Below, one piece after another: positions 1 through 7,671 of a stretch of DNA of 29,268 bases. Location of the stretch: contig CAKOVK010000021.1 of assembly GCA_934121925.1 (NCBI GenBank), positions 1 to 29,268 of the forward strand. Direction: 5' to 3'. The position numbers were made by a program, and so were the translations under genes. The notes below the pieces were generated by a model. That model had not been told where the DNA came from and did not search any database. It was given only the letters and a program-made list of their open reading frames with translations. Positions within the stretch are counted from its first letter, which is position 1; every line of letters begins with the position of its first letter. The stretch comes from an uncultured Clostridia bacterium. GTDB taxonomy: Bacteria; Bacillota; Clostridia; TANB77; CAG-508.

Positions 1-17
1 TCGGTCATGTCGCTTTC

Positions 18-98
18 GTAGAAATTGTAAATCTTCTCTCTTCGCAGCGCCCTCATTAAAAACGAGATTCCCTACTCTTATAGAAGAACAATTTCTAC
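18..98. repeat. Long imperfect hairpin element
   Basis: An 11-bp arm GTAGAAATTGT (18-28) pairs perfectly with 88-98. After a 3-nt bulge (29-31) it continues as TCTTCT (32-37) with AGAAGA (82-87), giving a 17-bp stem around a 44-nt interior. The block is richer in GC than the AT-rich DNA after it. No coding frame is apparent, and I see nothing else in 99-250. It is probably a dispersed palindromic element or the tail of one continuing outside the window; its orientation is unknown. Confidence 0.5.
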
Positions 99-251
99 CT
101 CAAGCTCAATCCATTCGCAACGTTTTTTCCATTTTTAATATTTTAATTTTTAGAAAGCAATTTACTCATACAAAATCCAATTTATATAATATATTAAATC
201 AGCTAAAATAATGTGAATAAAAAAATAAAAAATATTATTGTAAAATAAAGA

Positions 252-276
252 AGGAAAAAAAATCTTTTTGGCGAAT
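252..276 (+). promoter_or_regulatory. Sigma-H-like promoter of spoVG
   Basis: AGGAAAA (252-258) is followed after 13 nt by CGAAT (272-276). From memory, this matches the -35 AGGAWWW and -10 GAAT elements, and their spacing, of the SigH-dependent spoVG promoter of Bacillus subtilis. The expected start would be near 283, about 50 nt before the start codon. The region is very AT-rich, so a SigA promoter using TAATAT around 276-281 remains possible. Confidence 0.5.
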
Positions 277-336
277 AATATAAATGTACATAATAAAGAT
301 GTACAATAATAACATTGGAAGGCGGTGCACATAGAA

Positions 337-618
337 ATGCAAATAACAGATGTACGTTTAAGAAAAGTAAATTCAGAAAACAGAATGAAAGCTGTTGCTT
401 CTGTAACATTCGATAATGAATTCGTAATCCACGATATCAAAGTTATCGAAAGCCAAAATGGATTATTTATAGCTATGCCTAGCAGAAAAACTCCAAACGG
501 AGATTTTAAAGATATAGCTCATCCAATTAACGCTGAAACTAGAGAAAAAATCCAATCAGCTATATTAGAAGCTTATGAAGCTCCAGAAGCTGAAGGTAGC
601 GAAGAATCAGCAGAATAA
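337..618 (+). CDS. spoVG: SpoVG family RNA/DNA-binding regulator
   Basis: This 93-residue protein matches SpoVG along its length: it starts MQITDVRLRKV and carries the conserved blocks FDNEFVIHDIKVI (about 26-38), NGLFIAMPSRKTPNG (about 41-55) and FKDIAHPIN (about 57-65). SpoVG is a small cytoplasmic nucleic-acid-binding protein that affects asymmetric septation in sporulating Bacillus and acts as a post-transcriptional regulator in other Firmicutes. The acidic C-terminal tail is normal for the family. I chose the ATG at 337 because GGAAGGCGG (317-325) lies 11 nt upstream; an in-frame GTG at 325 would overlap that Shine-Dalgarno. The gene appears monocistronic, with a sigma-H-like promoter before it and a terminator after it. 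Confidence 0.96.
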   Translation: MQITDVRLRKVNSENRMKAVASVTFDNEFVIHDIKVIESQNGLFIAMPSRKTPNGDFKDIAHPINAETREKIQSAILEAYEAPEAEGSEESAE

Positions 619-632
619 TAAATAAAAAAAGA

Positions 633-662
633 AAAAATGCCTATATGCATAGGCATTTTTTT
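633..662 (+). terminator. Rho-independent terminator of spoVG
   Basis: The stem AATGCCTAT (636-644) / ATAGGCATT (649-657) has a 4-nt loop and is followed by a run of T residues. It lies 14 nt after the spoVG stop. The A-run before the stem means it could also act on the minus strand. Confidence 0.9.
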
Positions 663-681
663 GTTACTATAAATTAACAAC

Positions 682-749
682 GTTAATGTTCGGACCTAAA
701 ATTCTATGATGTGTAGTAAATTTTATATAATTTAGTTCTGAACATTAAC
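682..749. repeat. 19-bp inverted repeat between spoVG and the next operon
   Basis: GTTAATGTTCGGACCTAAA (682-700) pairs with 731-749 with two mismatches, around a 30-nt AT-rich loop. There is no T-run after it, and the spoVG terminator already lies upstream. The arms are 30 nt or more before the -35 box at 779. It could be a dispersed palindrome, an operator or a small structured RNA. Confidence 0.55.
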
Positions 750-778
750 CAAATATGTATAAAAAATAAATAATTTTC

Positions 779-807
779 TTGCTATTTTTTTGATAATATT
801 GTATGAT
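779..807 (+). promoter_or_regulatory. SigA-type promoter for the 848-5359 operon
   Basis: TTGCTA (779-784), a 17-nt spacer and TATGAT (802-807) lie 41 nt before the start codon at 848. AAGGAGG (832-838) is the ribosome-binding site. Confidence 0.75.
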
Positions 808-847
808 ATTATAAGTAATAAATGGAGTAATAAGGAGGAAAAATGCG

Positions 848-1252
848 ATGAAAAAAATAACATTATCGTTAATTTTTATTACAATAGCATTATTATTTTG
901 TGGAACAGTAATGGCAGCAGAAGAAATTAATACAATGAATACTAATACTGCTAGCGAATTAATAGAAATTAAAGAAGAAACAAAAAGTGAATTAGAAGAA
1001 TATACGAGAAAATATGGTTCGGAAAGCTACGGAACTACAGCTTTTATATTAAATAAAGTAAGAATATATAGCATACCGTTGTGTTTTGTTGGTATAGCTA
1101 TAGGTGCCCTATATCAATATGTATTAGGTACCAGAAGGCTAGATGCAAAGCATAAAGGATTTGGCTTGATTATTGGTTTTGTTACAATACTAGTAATATG
1201 TCAGATTTTACCACTTATATTTGCTATAGTAGTAAGAGGTTGGAGGGGTTAA
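848..1252 (+). CDS. Small exported two-TM protein, VirB2/TrbC pilin-like in shape
   Basis: This 134-residue protein starts with a clear Sec signal peptide: a Lys-Lys N-terminus, a hydrophobic core at about 5-20 and an AMA-type cleavage site near residue 23 (VMA/A). An acidic, helical stretch (about 24-65) follows, then two hydrophobic segments (about 75-94 and 104-128) joined by a basic loop (TRRLDAKHK). A signal peptide plus two TM helices in a small protein is the layout of VirB2/TrbC pilins, but no diagnostic motif identifies it, and a holin-like or accessory membrane role is possible. It opens an operon whose next gene, 4 nt downstream, is TadZ-like. AAGGAGG at 832-838 supports the ATG at 848; an ATG at 843 would give only ATG-CGA-TGA, overlapping the real start. 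Confidence 0.85.
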   Translation: MKKITLSLIFITIALLFCGTVMAAEEINTMNTNTASELIEIKEETKSELEEYTRKYGSESYGTTAFILNKVRIYSIPLCFVGIAIGALYQYVLGTRRLDAKHKGFGLIIGFVTILVICQILPLIFAIVVRGWRG

Positions 1253-1256
1253 AAGC

Positions 1257-3554
1257 ATGAAAGTTTTATTTGCAGTAAATAATGATGAAATTTCTAATGC
1301 AATTGTAAAAAAATATCAAAAGGATTACAAAGAAATATTATCATATAAAAATGTATATTACTTTAATGCAATCTTGAAAGAATTACAAAAGGATAAAACT
1401 TATGACAGAGTGGTAATAAGTGAAGACTTAGAACCATTTGCCAATAATAATTATGATACAATAGATAAATTTTTGTTTGAAAAATTGGATAACATAAGTG
1501 ATGAAGCTACAAATGCAGAAGGTAATGATACAGACATTATACTTATATGTTCAGATAGAAGAACTAAGGCAGAAACAATGTTAAATAAAATATTTGGTAT
1601 AGGAATATATAATGCAATAATAGGCCAAGATAGAAGTATAGATGAAGTATGTAGACTAATAAATAAACCTAGAACTAAAAAAGAGGCTAAATTATATTAT
1701 AAGATAGAGTTAGACAATGTAAATTACCAAGCTGAAAGTGAAGATAGTGTTAGCGAAACAGAAGTACAAAATATTCTCGCACATTATAAAAGATTGGGCA
1801 AAAATGAAGACAAATATGTAGATAGTTTTAATAATATAGTTTCACAATATAATGATGCTCAACTTAAAATAATAATTCGATATCTTCCAATGGGTGTAAA
1901 GGCAGTATTGGAAGAAAGGTCTCCTAAATATCAAGAATTAGTAGATTATAATGCAAAACCTGAAAAGGCAAGACTAAATCAATATAATAGTGCGACAACA
2001 AAAAAAGAGAAAGGTTATGACAAAGATCCGATTAAAGTAGAAATGATTAAAGATGATGCTAATAAATCTACTATAACAAAGCCAATTATAATTCCGTCAG
2101 GAGTGAATAAAACACAAGTAAAAAGATTAATAAAACAAGAAAAACCAAAAGATGATTTTGTACCTGGTGTAATTCAGAAAAGCAATATAGAGAAATTGAG
2201 AAATGATACAACAAGTGGGGTAGTAGAAGAACAAATGCAGGAACAAAAACAGAAAAAAGGAAGAGGAAGACCTAGAAAAATTGTGCCTGAAAGTGAAATA
2301 CAAGAAGAAAAACCAAAAAGGGGAAGAGGAAGACCTAGAAAGAATCCTCCAGTAGAAGAACAGAATGAAGAGGCATTAGATTTATTTAATTTAGAAGATG
2401 AAAAACCAAATAATTTAAATGAAGAGAATTTGGGACAAGAGGAACAAGAAGACGTAAATTTATTTGACTTAGATAATGAGGAAACCATAAATAATTCTGC
2501 AGAAGAATCAGAAGAGATAGATTTATTTAATTTGGGAGAAGAGAATTCTAAAGAAAATAATAGAGAAGAGCCTATAGATTTATTTGATTTAGAAGAAGAT
2601 GAAAAACAAAGTCAAGACTATAGTTCTTTTGAAGATAAAAATGAATTAACGGAATCTAAATACAAATCACCGGATTTTGAACTTAATACACTAATCACAA
2701 AGGATAAAAAAATAGTAAGTTTTGTAGGAACTACCAAGAATGGAACTTCTTTTATTGTAAATAATGTAGCGCAACTATTGGCATCAAGAGGAATTTCAAC
2801 AGCTATACTAGATATGACAAAAACAAGAAATGCTTATTATATTTACACTGACAGTAAGGAACAATTAATGAAAACAGCAAAAGAGTGTATATATAAATTG
2901 AAAAGTGGCATCTGTGAAGGCGTAAAAATTAATAGAAATCTAACTGTTTATACAGCAGTTCCGGAAGATAATAGTGACTATAGTGATGTGGACTCTATAT
3001 TAGGAACACTTATAAAGAACTATTCAGTTGTTTTAGTAGATTGTGATTTTAGTACACCAATAGAATACTTTGCAGTTTCACAGGAAGTTTATCTGGTACA
3101 AAGTATGGATGTTTTAACAATACAACCGTTAACAGCGTTTTTAAGAGATTTACAGTCGAAAGGTGTATTAAAACAAGAAAAACTAAAGATAGTTATAAAT
3201 AAAGGAGTAAAAATAAAAAGTGTGCCTGTAAAAATGTTGATAGGTGGAATATCAAAATATAATGATCCATCTATGACATATATGAAAGACCTATTTGATA
3301 GAGATAAAATAAGTTATTGTATAATACCATTTGAATTACCAAACTATATTAAATATTTAGATTCATTAATAACATGCTCAATAACATTAAATGGATATAC
3401 AAAACCATTTATAACAGCACTAAATGAATTGGGGAATATGGTATATCCGTTACTTGGCAAACAAACATACTCACCAAGAGGAGAAAAATACAAAGATAGT
3501 TTTTCTAGTGAGATGAATGATACCTTAAATAAAATGAAGAGAAAATATCAATAA
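1257..3554 (+). CDS. TadZ/CpaE-like MinD-family protein with AT-hooks and degenerate P-loop
   Basis: This 765-residue protein has three parts. Residues 1-140 look like a divergent receiver-like alpha/beta domain, as in TadZ/CpaE. Residues about 240-470 form a charged, low-complexity linker with two AT-hook cores (GRGRPR at 335-340 and 356-361) and four acidic LF[N/D]L repeats (about 375-379, 401-405, 422-426, 441-445). Residues about 480-750 resemble a MinD/ParA-type ATPase domain, with ILDMTKTRN as a Walker A'-like segment and VLVDCD (about 592-597) as Walker B. The P-loop reads GTTKNGTS (491-498): its spacing fits GxxxxGK[ST], but Thr replaces the catalytic Lys, so ATPase activity is doubtful. 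TadZ/CpaE proteins place pilus or secretion machinery at cell poles. It sits between a pilin-shaped membrane protein and a membrane-anchored GAF protein. The fold assignment is by pattern recognition; the function is inferred. Confidence 0.75.
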   Translation: MKVLFAVNNDEISNAIVKKYQKDYKEILSYKNVYYFNAILKELQKDKTYDRVVISEDLEPFANNNYDTIDKFLFEKLDNISDEATNAEGNDTDIILICSDRRTKAETMLNKIFGIGIYNAIIGQDRSIDEVCRLINKPRTKKEAKLYYKIELDNVNYQAESEDSVSETEVQNILAHYKRLGKNEDKYVDSFNNIVSQYNDAQLKIIIRYLPMGVKAVLEERSPKYQELVDYNAKPEKARLNQYNSATTKKEKGYDKDPIKVEMIKDDANKSTITKPIIIPSGVNKTQVKRLIKQEKPKDDFVPGVIQKSNIEKLRNDTTSGVVEEQMQEQKQKKGRGRPRKIVPESEIQEEKPKRGRGRPRKNPPVEEQNEEALDLFNLEDEKPNNLNEENLGQEEQEDVNLFDLDNEETINNSAEESEEIDLFNLGEENSKENNREEPIDLFDLEEDEKQSQDYSSFEDKNELTESKYKSPDFELNTLITKDKKIVSFVGTTKNGTSFIVNNVAQLLASRGISTAILDMTKTRNAYYIYTDSKEQLMKTAKECIYKLKSGICEGVKINRNLTVYTAVPEDNSDYSDVDSILGTLIKNYSVVLVDCDFSTPIEYFAVSQEVYLVQSMDVLTIQPLTAFLRDLQSKGVLKQEKLKIVINKGVKIKSVPVKMLIGGISKYNDPSMTYMKDLFDRDKISYCIIPFELPNYIKYLDSLITCSITLNGYTKPFITALNELGNMVYPLLGKQTYSPRGEKYKDSFSSEMNDTLNKMKRKYQ

Positions 3555-3579
3555 TAAAGCATAAATAAGAGGTGATAAC

Positions 3580-4677
3580 TTGGATCCATTTTTAATAGTA
3601 ATACTCGTACTAGTATTCATAATAATAGGGTTAATTATATATAATCTTTCAATATATAAGAAAATAAAAACATTTAGCAATATAAATGATAGAATTTCAA
3701 ATCTGAATGTTTTGCAAGAGTTTTTAGAGACTATAGGAAAGGATTCATCTGTAGATAATAAATTGCAGATAATAAATGATATACTTATAGAAAAGTTTTC
3801 CATAAAATATTCTACTATTGTAGTATTTAATGGGGCTGAATATGTAATAAAAGCAACGAACGTAGATGAAAAACATTGGGATACAATGAAAAATTTACAA
3901 ACAGAGGAAATGTTTAAAGATAGTATACTTACAGCTACTCCAAAATATGTTACTATAAATAGACCGGATGAAAAACTAGTATATCAAAAAACGGAAATGG
4001 CCAGAGCTAAATCAGCAATGTTTTTTCCGTTGTATATAGATAATGTATATATTGGATATTGGATTATAGAAAGTGGAGAAGCACATGCATTTGATAACAC
4101 AGATACAAGTGTCTTGGGCGTAGTCAGAGAAAACATAGTCGCAGTGCTGAAAACAGTATCTTACCAAAATACAATAGAAAATATATATAGGATAGATAAA
4201 AATACTGGTTTATATTCAGCTGAATATTTATATGGTAAAGGTAAAAGAATAATAGATAAGTATGACCAATCAACTATATGCATGTTCAAAATTATGAATA
4301 TTGAAGAAATAAATAAAAAATTAGGAAGAGAAGTAGGAACCTACTTAATAGAAGAATTGAGCAATGTAGTTAAAAGAAATATATCTTCTCAATATATATT
4401 TGTAAGGTATATGGGACCTAAATTTGCTATAGCGTTTTCTGGAGTTGATATAGAAGGTGTTGAAAACTTTGTTAATTCAATAAAAGAAGAAATAGAAACA
4501 ATAGAAATAGCAAAAGAAGAAAAGAACAAGAAGAAACAAAAAGAGAAAATTTTTGCTCAGATGAATTTTGTTTTAACAACATATTATAAGGGAACGGGCT
4601 TAGAAGAAGTTACAAAAAAACTTGAAGAATATTTAGACGATTGTGATAAGGACGAAAGCAACATTAATTGTATTTAG
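3580..4677 (+). CDS. Membrane-anchored GAF plus degenerate GGDEF protein
   Basis: This 365-residue protein has one N-terminal TM helix (about 4-25). A GAF-like region (about 50-190; AKSAMFFPLYIDNVYIGYWII is typical of the GAF core) is followed by a GGDEF-shaped domain (about 195-355; IDKNTGLYSAEYLYGKG resembles the start of diguanylate cyclase domains). The signature loop reads RYMGPKF (277-282 region) where active enzymes have R[Y/L]GGDEF, so both the metal/nucleotide-binding Gly-Gly-Asp and the catalytic Glu are absent. It is probably a sensor or binding protein rather than a cyclase. The insertion around residues 307-325 is very Lys/Glu-rich. The TTG start follows AGAGGTGAT (3568-3576) at good spacing, 25 nt after the TadZ-like gene, so the two are probably co-transcribed. 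Confidence 0.75.
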   Translation: MDPFLIVILVLVFIIIGLIIYNLSIYKKIKTFSNINDRISNLNVLQEFLETIGKDSSVDNKLQIINDILIEKFSIKYSTIVVFNGAEYVIKATNVDEKHWDTMKNLQTEEMFKDSILTATPKYVTINRPDEKLVYQKTEMARAKSAMFFPLYIDNVYIGYWIIESGEAHAFDNTDTSVLGVVRENIVAVLKTVSYQNTIENIYRIDKNTGLYSAEYLYGKGKRIIDKYDQSTICMFKIMNIEEINKKLGREVGTYLIEELSNVVKRNISSQYIFVRYMGPKFAIAFSGVDIEGVENFVNSIKEEIETIEIAKEEKNKKKQKEKIFAQMNFVLTTYYKGTGLEEVTKKLEEYLDDCDKDESNINCI

Positions 4678-4686
4678 GAGGTATTT

Positions 4687-4941
4687 ATGATAAGTGATAA
4701 GACTATGAACTTTAAAGTTGAAAGAGATAAAGATATAAAAGCAAAGGAATTATTAAAGGAAGTATACGGGGCTTTGGAAGAAAAAGGCTATAATCCAGTA
4801 AACCAAATAGTAGGGTATATTTTGTCAGGAGATCCTACTTATATAACAAGCCATAAAAATGCTAGAAATTTAATAAGAATGATAGAAAGAGATGAACTTC
4901 TAGAAAAAATGGTAAAAAATTATATAGGATTAGAAGAATAA
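4687..4941 (+). CDS. ireB: IreB family regulatory phosphoprotein
   Basis: The 84-residue product matches the IreB/UPF0297 (DUF965, B. subtilis YrzL) family, including GALEEKGYNPVNQIVGYILS and DPTYITSHKNARNLIR. In Enterococcus faecalis IreB is phosphorylated by the PASTA kinase IreK on N-terminal threonines and modulates cephalosporin resistance; Thr6 could be the equivalent here. The gene follows AGGAGGT (about 4676-4682) and is 1 nt from ruvX, the conserved Firmicute arrangement. In Bacillus alaS usually precedes this pair; here the TadZ-like/GAF genes do. Confidence 0.93.
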   Translation: MISDKTMNFKVERDKDIKAKELLKEVYGALEEKGYNPVNQIVGYILSGDPTYITSHKNARNLIRMIERDELLEKMVKNYIGLEE

Positions 4942-4942
4942 T

Positions 4943-5359
4943 ATGCGAATAATGGGGATTGATTATGGAGAAGCTAGGGTAGGAATAGCAATTTCAGACG
5001 AGTTAAAAATAACGGCACAGGGACTGGAAACAATAAATCATAATGGAAATGATAAAAAATTGCTAGCAAGATTAGATGAAATTATAAAAGAATTTCCTGT
5101 AGATACGATAGTGGTTGGAATGCCATTGCTATTAAATGGAGATAAGAGTGCAAGAGCTGAAATAACAGAAAAGTTTATTCATAAATTAAAATGCAAATAT
5201 AATAAAATAAATATATGCACTGTGGATGAAAGACTTACCACTGTACAAGCACATAAAACTATGAATGATTTATCAATTAATAAAAAGAAAAAACGTGGGT
5301 TAGTAGACACTATATCAGCTGTATATATATTAGAAACATATATGAGCAAAATAAATTAA
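4943..5359 (+). CDS. ruvX: RuvX/YqgF putative Holliday junction resolvase, pre-16S rRNA nuclease
   Basis: This 138-residue protein has the RNase H-like fold signature of YqgF: GIDYGEARVGIAISDE with the first acidic residue D7, VVGMPLLLNGD (about 57-67), TVDERLTT with D95/E96, and a final acidic residue at D122 in the VDTISAVYILE helix. The length is normal. In Bacteria this family is linked to 5' maturation of 16S rRNA. The start overlaps the ireB stop region with a 1-nt gap and no strong Shine-Dalgarno, so translational coupling is likely; Met4 (4952) is an alternative start. Confidence 0.95.
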   Translation: MRIMGIDYGEARVGIAISDELKITAQGLETINHNGNDKKLLARLDEIIKEFPVDTIVVGMPLLLNGDKSARAEITEKFIHKLKCKYNKINICTVDERLTTVQAHKTMNDLSINKKKKRGLVDTISAVYILETYMSKIN

Positions 5360-5368
5360 AAAATTGTA

Positions 5369-5397
5369 TTGAAAAAAGTGTTGTTATATGTTATAAA
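5369..5397 (+). promoter_or_regulatory. SigA-type promoter for the DUF1292 gene
   Basis: TTGAAA (5369-5374), a 17-nt spacer and TATAAA (5392-5397) lie in the 91-nt gap after ruvX. This suggests the DUF1292 gene can be transcribed independently. Confidence 0.55.
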
Positions 5398-5450
5398 GAT
5401 ATTAATGTTATATCAATTAAATAATTAAAATTCGAAAGGAGAACAAGTAA

Positions 5451-5762
5451 ATGGATTTTGAAAATGATGAAAACGAGATGGAAGAACTAGATAATATAAT
5501 AGTATTAAATGATGAGGAAGGCAAAGAAGTAAAATTTGAATTCTTAGATTTAATAGAATATGAAAATGAAGAATATGTAATATTACTACCTACAGATGAA
5601 GAAGAAGATTCTGAAGAAGTTGTTATACTAAAAGTTGAAGATACAGACTCAGACGAAGAAGAATCATATGTTAGTGTAGATGATGAGGAAGTATTAAATA
5701 AAGTATTTGAAATATTTAAAGAAAAATTTAAAGATGAATTTGACTTTGTCGATGAAGACTAA
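5451..5762 (+). CDS. DUF1292 family acidic protein (YrzB-like)
   Basis: This 103-residue protein is strongly acidic, with the DUF1292 pattern: IIVLNDEEGKEVKFEFLDLI, EYENEEYVILLP, a second VILKVE strand, and a C-terminal helix VLNKVFEIFKEKFKDEFDF. The function is unknown; in Bacillus the yrzB gene follows yrrK (ruvX), matching the order here. The ribosome-binding site is AAAGGAGAAC, about 10 nt before the ATG at 5451. A terminator follows 24 nt after the stop. Confidence 0.9.
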   Translation: MDFENDENEMEELDNIIVLNDEEGKEVKFEFLDLIEYENEEYVILLPTDEEEDSEEVVILKVEDTDSDEEESYVSVDDEEVLNKVFEIFKEKFKDEFDFVDED

Positions 5763-5786
5763 TTTAATATTATATATAAAAAAATG

Positions 5787-5817
5787 GGATTGCTTTTGAA
5801 GCAATCCTATTTTTTTT
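5787..5817. terminator. Bidirectional terminator between convergent genes
   Basis: GGATTGCTT (5787-5795) / AAGCAATCC (5799-5807) is a 9-bp stem with a 3-nt loop. A T-run (5810-5817) follows on the plus strand and an A-run (5778-5784) precedes it, so the minus strand also has stem plus U-run. It ends both the DUF1292 gene and the acyl-CoA synthetase-like gene; the latter's stop codon lies inside the T-run. Confidence 0.92.
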
Positions 5818-7537
5818 ACATACTTAAATTATTTCCAAACCTTTTTATTTTTTGCGTAGTAGTCTTTTCTAAAGGCTCTTTTACAATTTTAAAATTCTTA
5901 ATATGCTTATAATTAGGTAATTTTTTATTAATCTCTGATATAAGTTTTTTTATTTCTACATTGATATCCTCTTCAGAAACTTTTGATTTACCTAAAAGCT
6001 CTTTGAATTGATCAATATCAGGAAGTATTTTTGCATTTACATATGTTTCTCTGTCGTTTTCATAATTAACGCCAATAACTATGCATTCTGCAACCAAAGG
6101 ACTTTCATTTAAGTAGTACTCTATTTCTTCAGGGTAAATGTTTTTTCCATTTTGAGTTACAATTACACTTTTACATCTACCAGTAATATATAAAAAGCCA
6201 TCATTATCAATATATCCTAAATCTCCTGTATAGAACCAACCTTTTTTAAAAACATTGTCTGTATTTTCAGGATCATTATAATATCCAAGCATTACATTAG
6301 GACCTTTAACAATGATTTCCCCATTTCCCTGGCTATCTGGATTATTTATTTTATATTCCACATTTGGTATTGGAAGGCCGACTGAATCAGCTTTATAGAA
6401 TATATCATTGTTACCAGCAACAAGAGGAGAACATTCTGTTAAGCCGTAGCCTTGCAATGCCTTAAAACCTAACTTATAAAAGGATTCAATTATAGTAGGG
6501 TTAATTGCTGCTGCACCAACTATAAATGTTCTAAGATTTCCACCCAAAGATTTCTTTATTTTTCTTTTTACAAAAAATCTTAGTAGAGGTGGCATATTAT
6601 CTATAAAATGCTTTTCACCACTAAAGTATTTTTCTGGCAAAGACTTTTGAAGTGTTTTAAAAATTTTTTTATGAATATTTTCTAATAATAAAGGGACACA
6701 TATTACAAATGAAGGGCTATATTCATTTATGTTTTTGTTTATATATCTTAATCCATCACAATATGTAACTGTACCACCACCATACAAAGGCAAAATATGT
6801 CCTAAAGTACATTCATAAGTATGGTGTATTGGCAAAATTGATAAGACTTTAGTTGTTTTATCTACTTTAACTATTTGAGCTACAGACATAACATTTGAAC
6901 ATATATTTTTATGAGAGAGACAAATACCCTTTGCATTACCTGTAGTACCAGAAGTAAATAATAAAACGTGCATATCATCTGGACTTATTTTAATATCATC
7001 AAAAGCAGTGTCGCCACTATTTAGCTTTCCAAAGCCTTGTTTAATTAATTCATTTATATTTAGTATTTTGCTATCACTTGAGGTGTTATTTATATTTATA
7101 AATTTAATATTAGAGTTTAACTTATTTTTATTATCAATAATATTATTAATATATTTTTCATCTCCAATTACTGCATCAGCTTCTGAAATGTTAATAAAAT
7201 TTATAACATCATCTACATGTAACTCTTTATCAATTGGAACTGCAATACCTATAATTGCAGAAGCAAAGTATGAAGAAATCCAAGAATAACTATTTTTACC
7301 TATTATAACTATTTTTTTATTAGATAATCCCAAATCTATTAAAGAAGTACCTAATGCTCGAACGTTATCTTTGAATTCTGTATATTTAACACCATATATT
7401 TTACCAGATTTATCCTTTAATTTAAAAGCATTACTATTTTTATATCTTTGAGCAGATTGGTATAGTAAATCTTTTAAATCAGTAACAGTATGTATTTTAA
7501 AATATTTTGTTTTTAAAATATCCTCTTTTCTTTCCAT
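5816..7537 (-). CDS. AMP-forming long-chain acyl-CoA synthetase-like ligase
   Basis: This 573-residue protein belongs to the adenylate-forming (ANL) superfamily, which makes acyl-AMP from ATP and a carboxylate and then transfers the acyl group, usually to CoA. Motifs occur in order: the P-loop TSGTTGNAKG (195-204), GYGLTE (363-368), TGDLGY (437-442), GRCKSVIV (453-460), NGKNIYPEEIE (463-473), and a C-terminal TTTQKIKR with the likely catalytic Lys563. The N-terminal lid region and the FYKLGFKALQGYG segment resemble FadD-type fatty-acid ligases rather than amino-acid adenylation domains; the exact substrate cannot be read from sequence. AGGAGGT precedes the ATG. It is transcribed alone, convergent with the DUF1292 gene. 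Confidence 0.9.
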   Translation of the reverse strand: MERKEDILKTKYFKIHTVTDLKDLLYQSAQRYKNSNAFKLKDKSGKIYGVKYTEFKDNVRALGTSLIDLGLSNKKIVIIGKNSYSWISSYFASAIIGIAVPIDKELHVDDVINFINISEADAVIGDEKYINNIIDNKNKLNSNIKFININNTSSDSKILNINELIKQGFGKLNSGDTAFDDIKISPDDMHVLLFTSGTTGNAKGICLSHKNICSNVMSVAQIVKVDKTTKVLSILPIHHTYECTLGHILPLYGGGTVTYCDGLRYINKNINEYSPSFVICVPLLLENIHKKIFKTLQKSLPEKYFSGEKHFIDNMPPLLRFFVKRKIKKSLGGNLRTFIVGAAAINPTIIESFYKLGFKALQGYGLTECSPLVAGNNDIFYKADSVGLPIPNVEYKINNPDSQGNGEIIVKGPNVMLGYYNDPENTDNVFKKGWFYTGDLGYIDNDGFLYITGRCKSVIVTQNGKNIYPEEIEYYLNESPLVAECIVIGVNYENDRETYVNAKILPDIDQFKELLGKSKVSEEDINVEIKKLISEINKKLPNYKHIKNFKIVKEPLEKTTTQKIKRFGNNLSM

Positions 7538-7560
7538 ATATTACCTCCTATACTATTTAT

Positions 7561-7589
7561 AATATACATTATAAATAAGAAATAATCAA
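7561..7589 (-). promoter_or_regulatory. Possible promoter of the acyl-CoA synthetase-like gene
   Basis: On the minus strand TTGATT (complement of 7584-7589), a 17-nt spacer and TATATT (complement of 7561-7566) lie 24 nt before the start codon. The region is AT-rich, so a chance match is possible. Confidence 0.45.
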
Positions 7590-7671
7590 GGGTTAAGTGA
7601 TTTTATATTAAAGCAATTATATAAATTCAAATGAAGGATTAAGAATGAAGAATGGAGAATGAAAAATATAC

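Noticed and set aside
18..98. Cas12a-type CRISPR repeat
   Set aside because: The arm GTAGAAATT resembles the end of such repeats, but there is only one inverted pair and no array of regular spacers.
2174..2488. Minus-strand frame inside the TadZ-like gene
   Set aside because: It is Ser/Phe/Leu-rich, the shadow of a Glu/Lys-rich coding linker on the plus strand.
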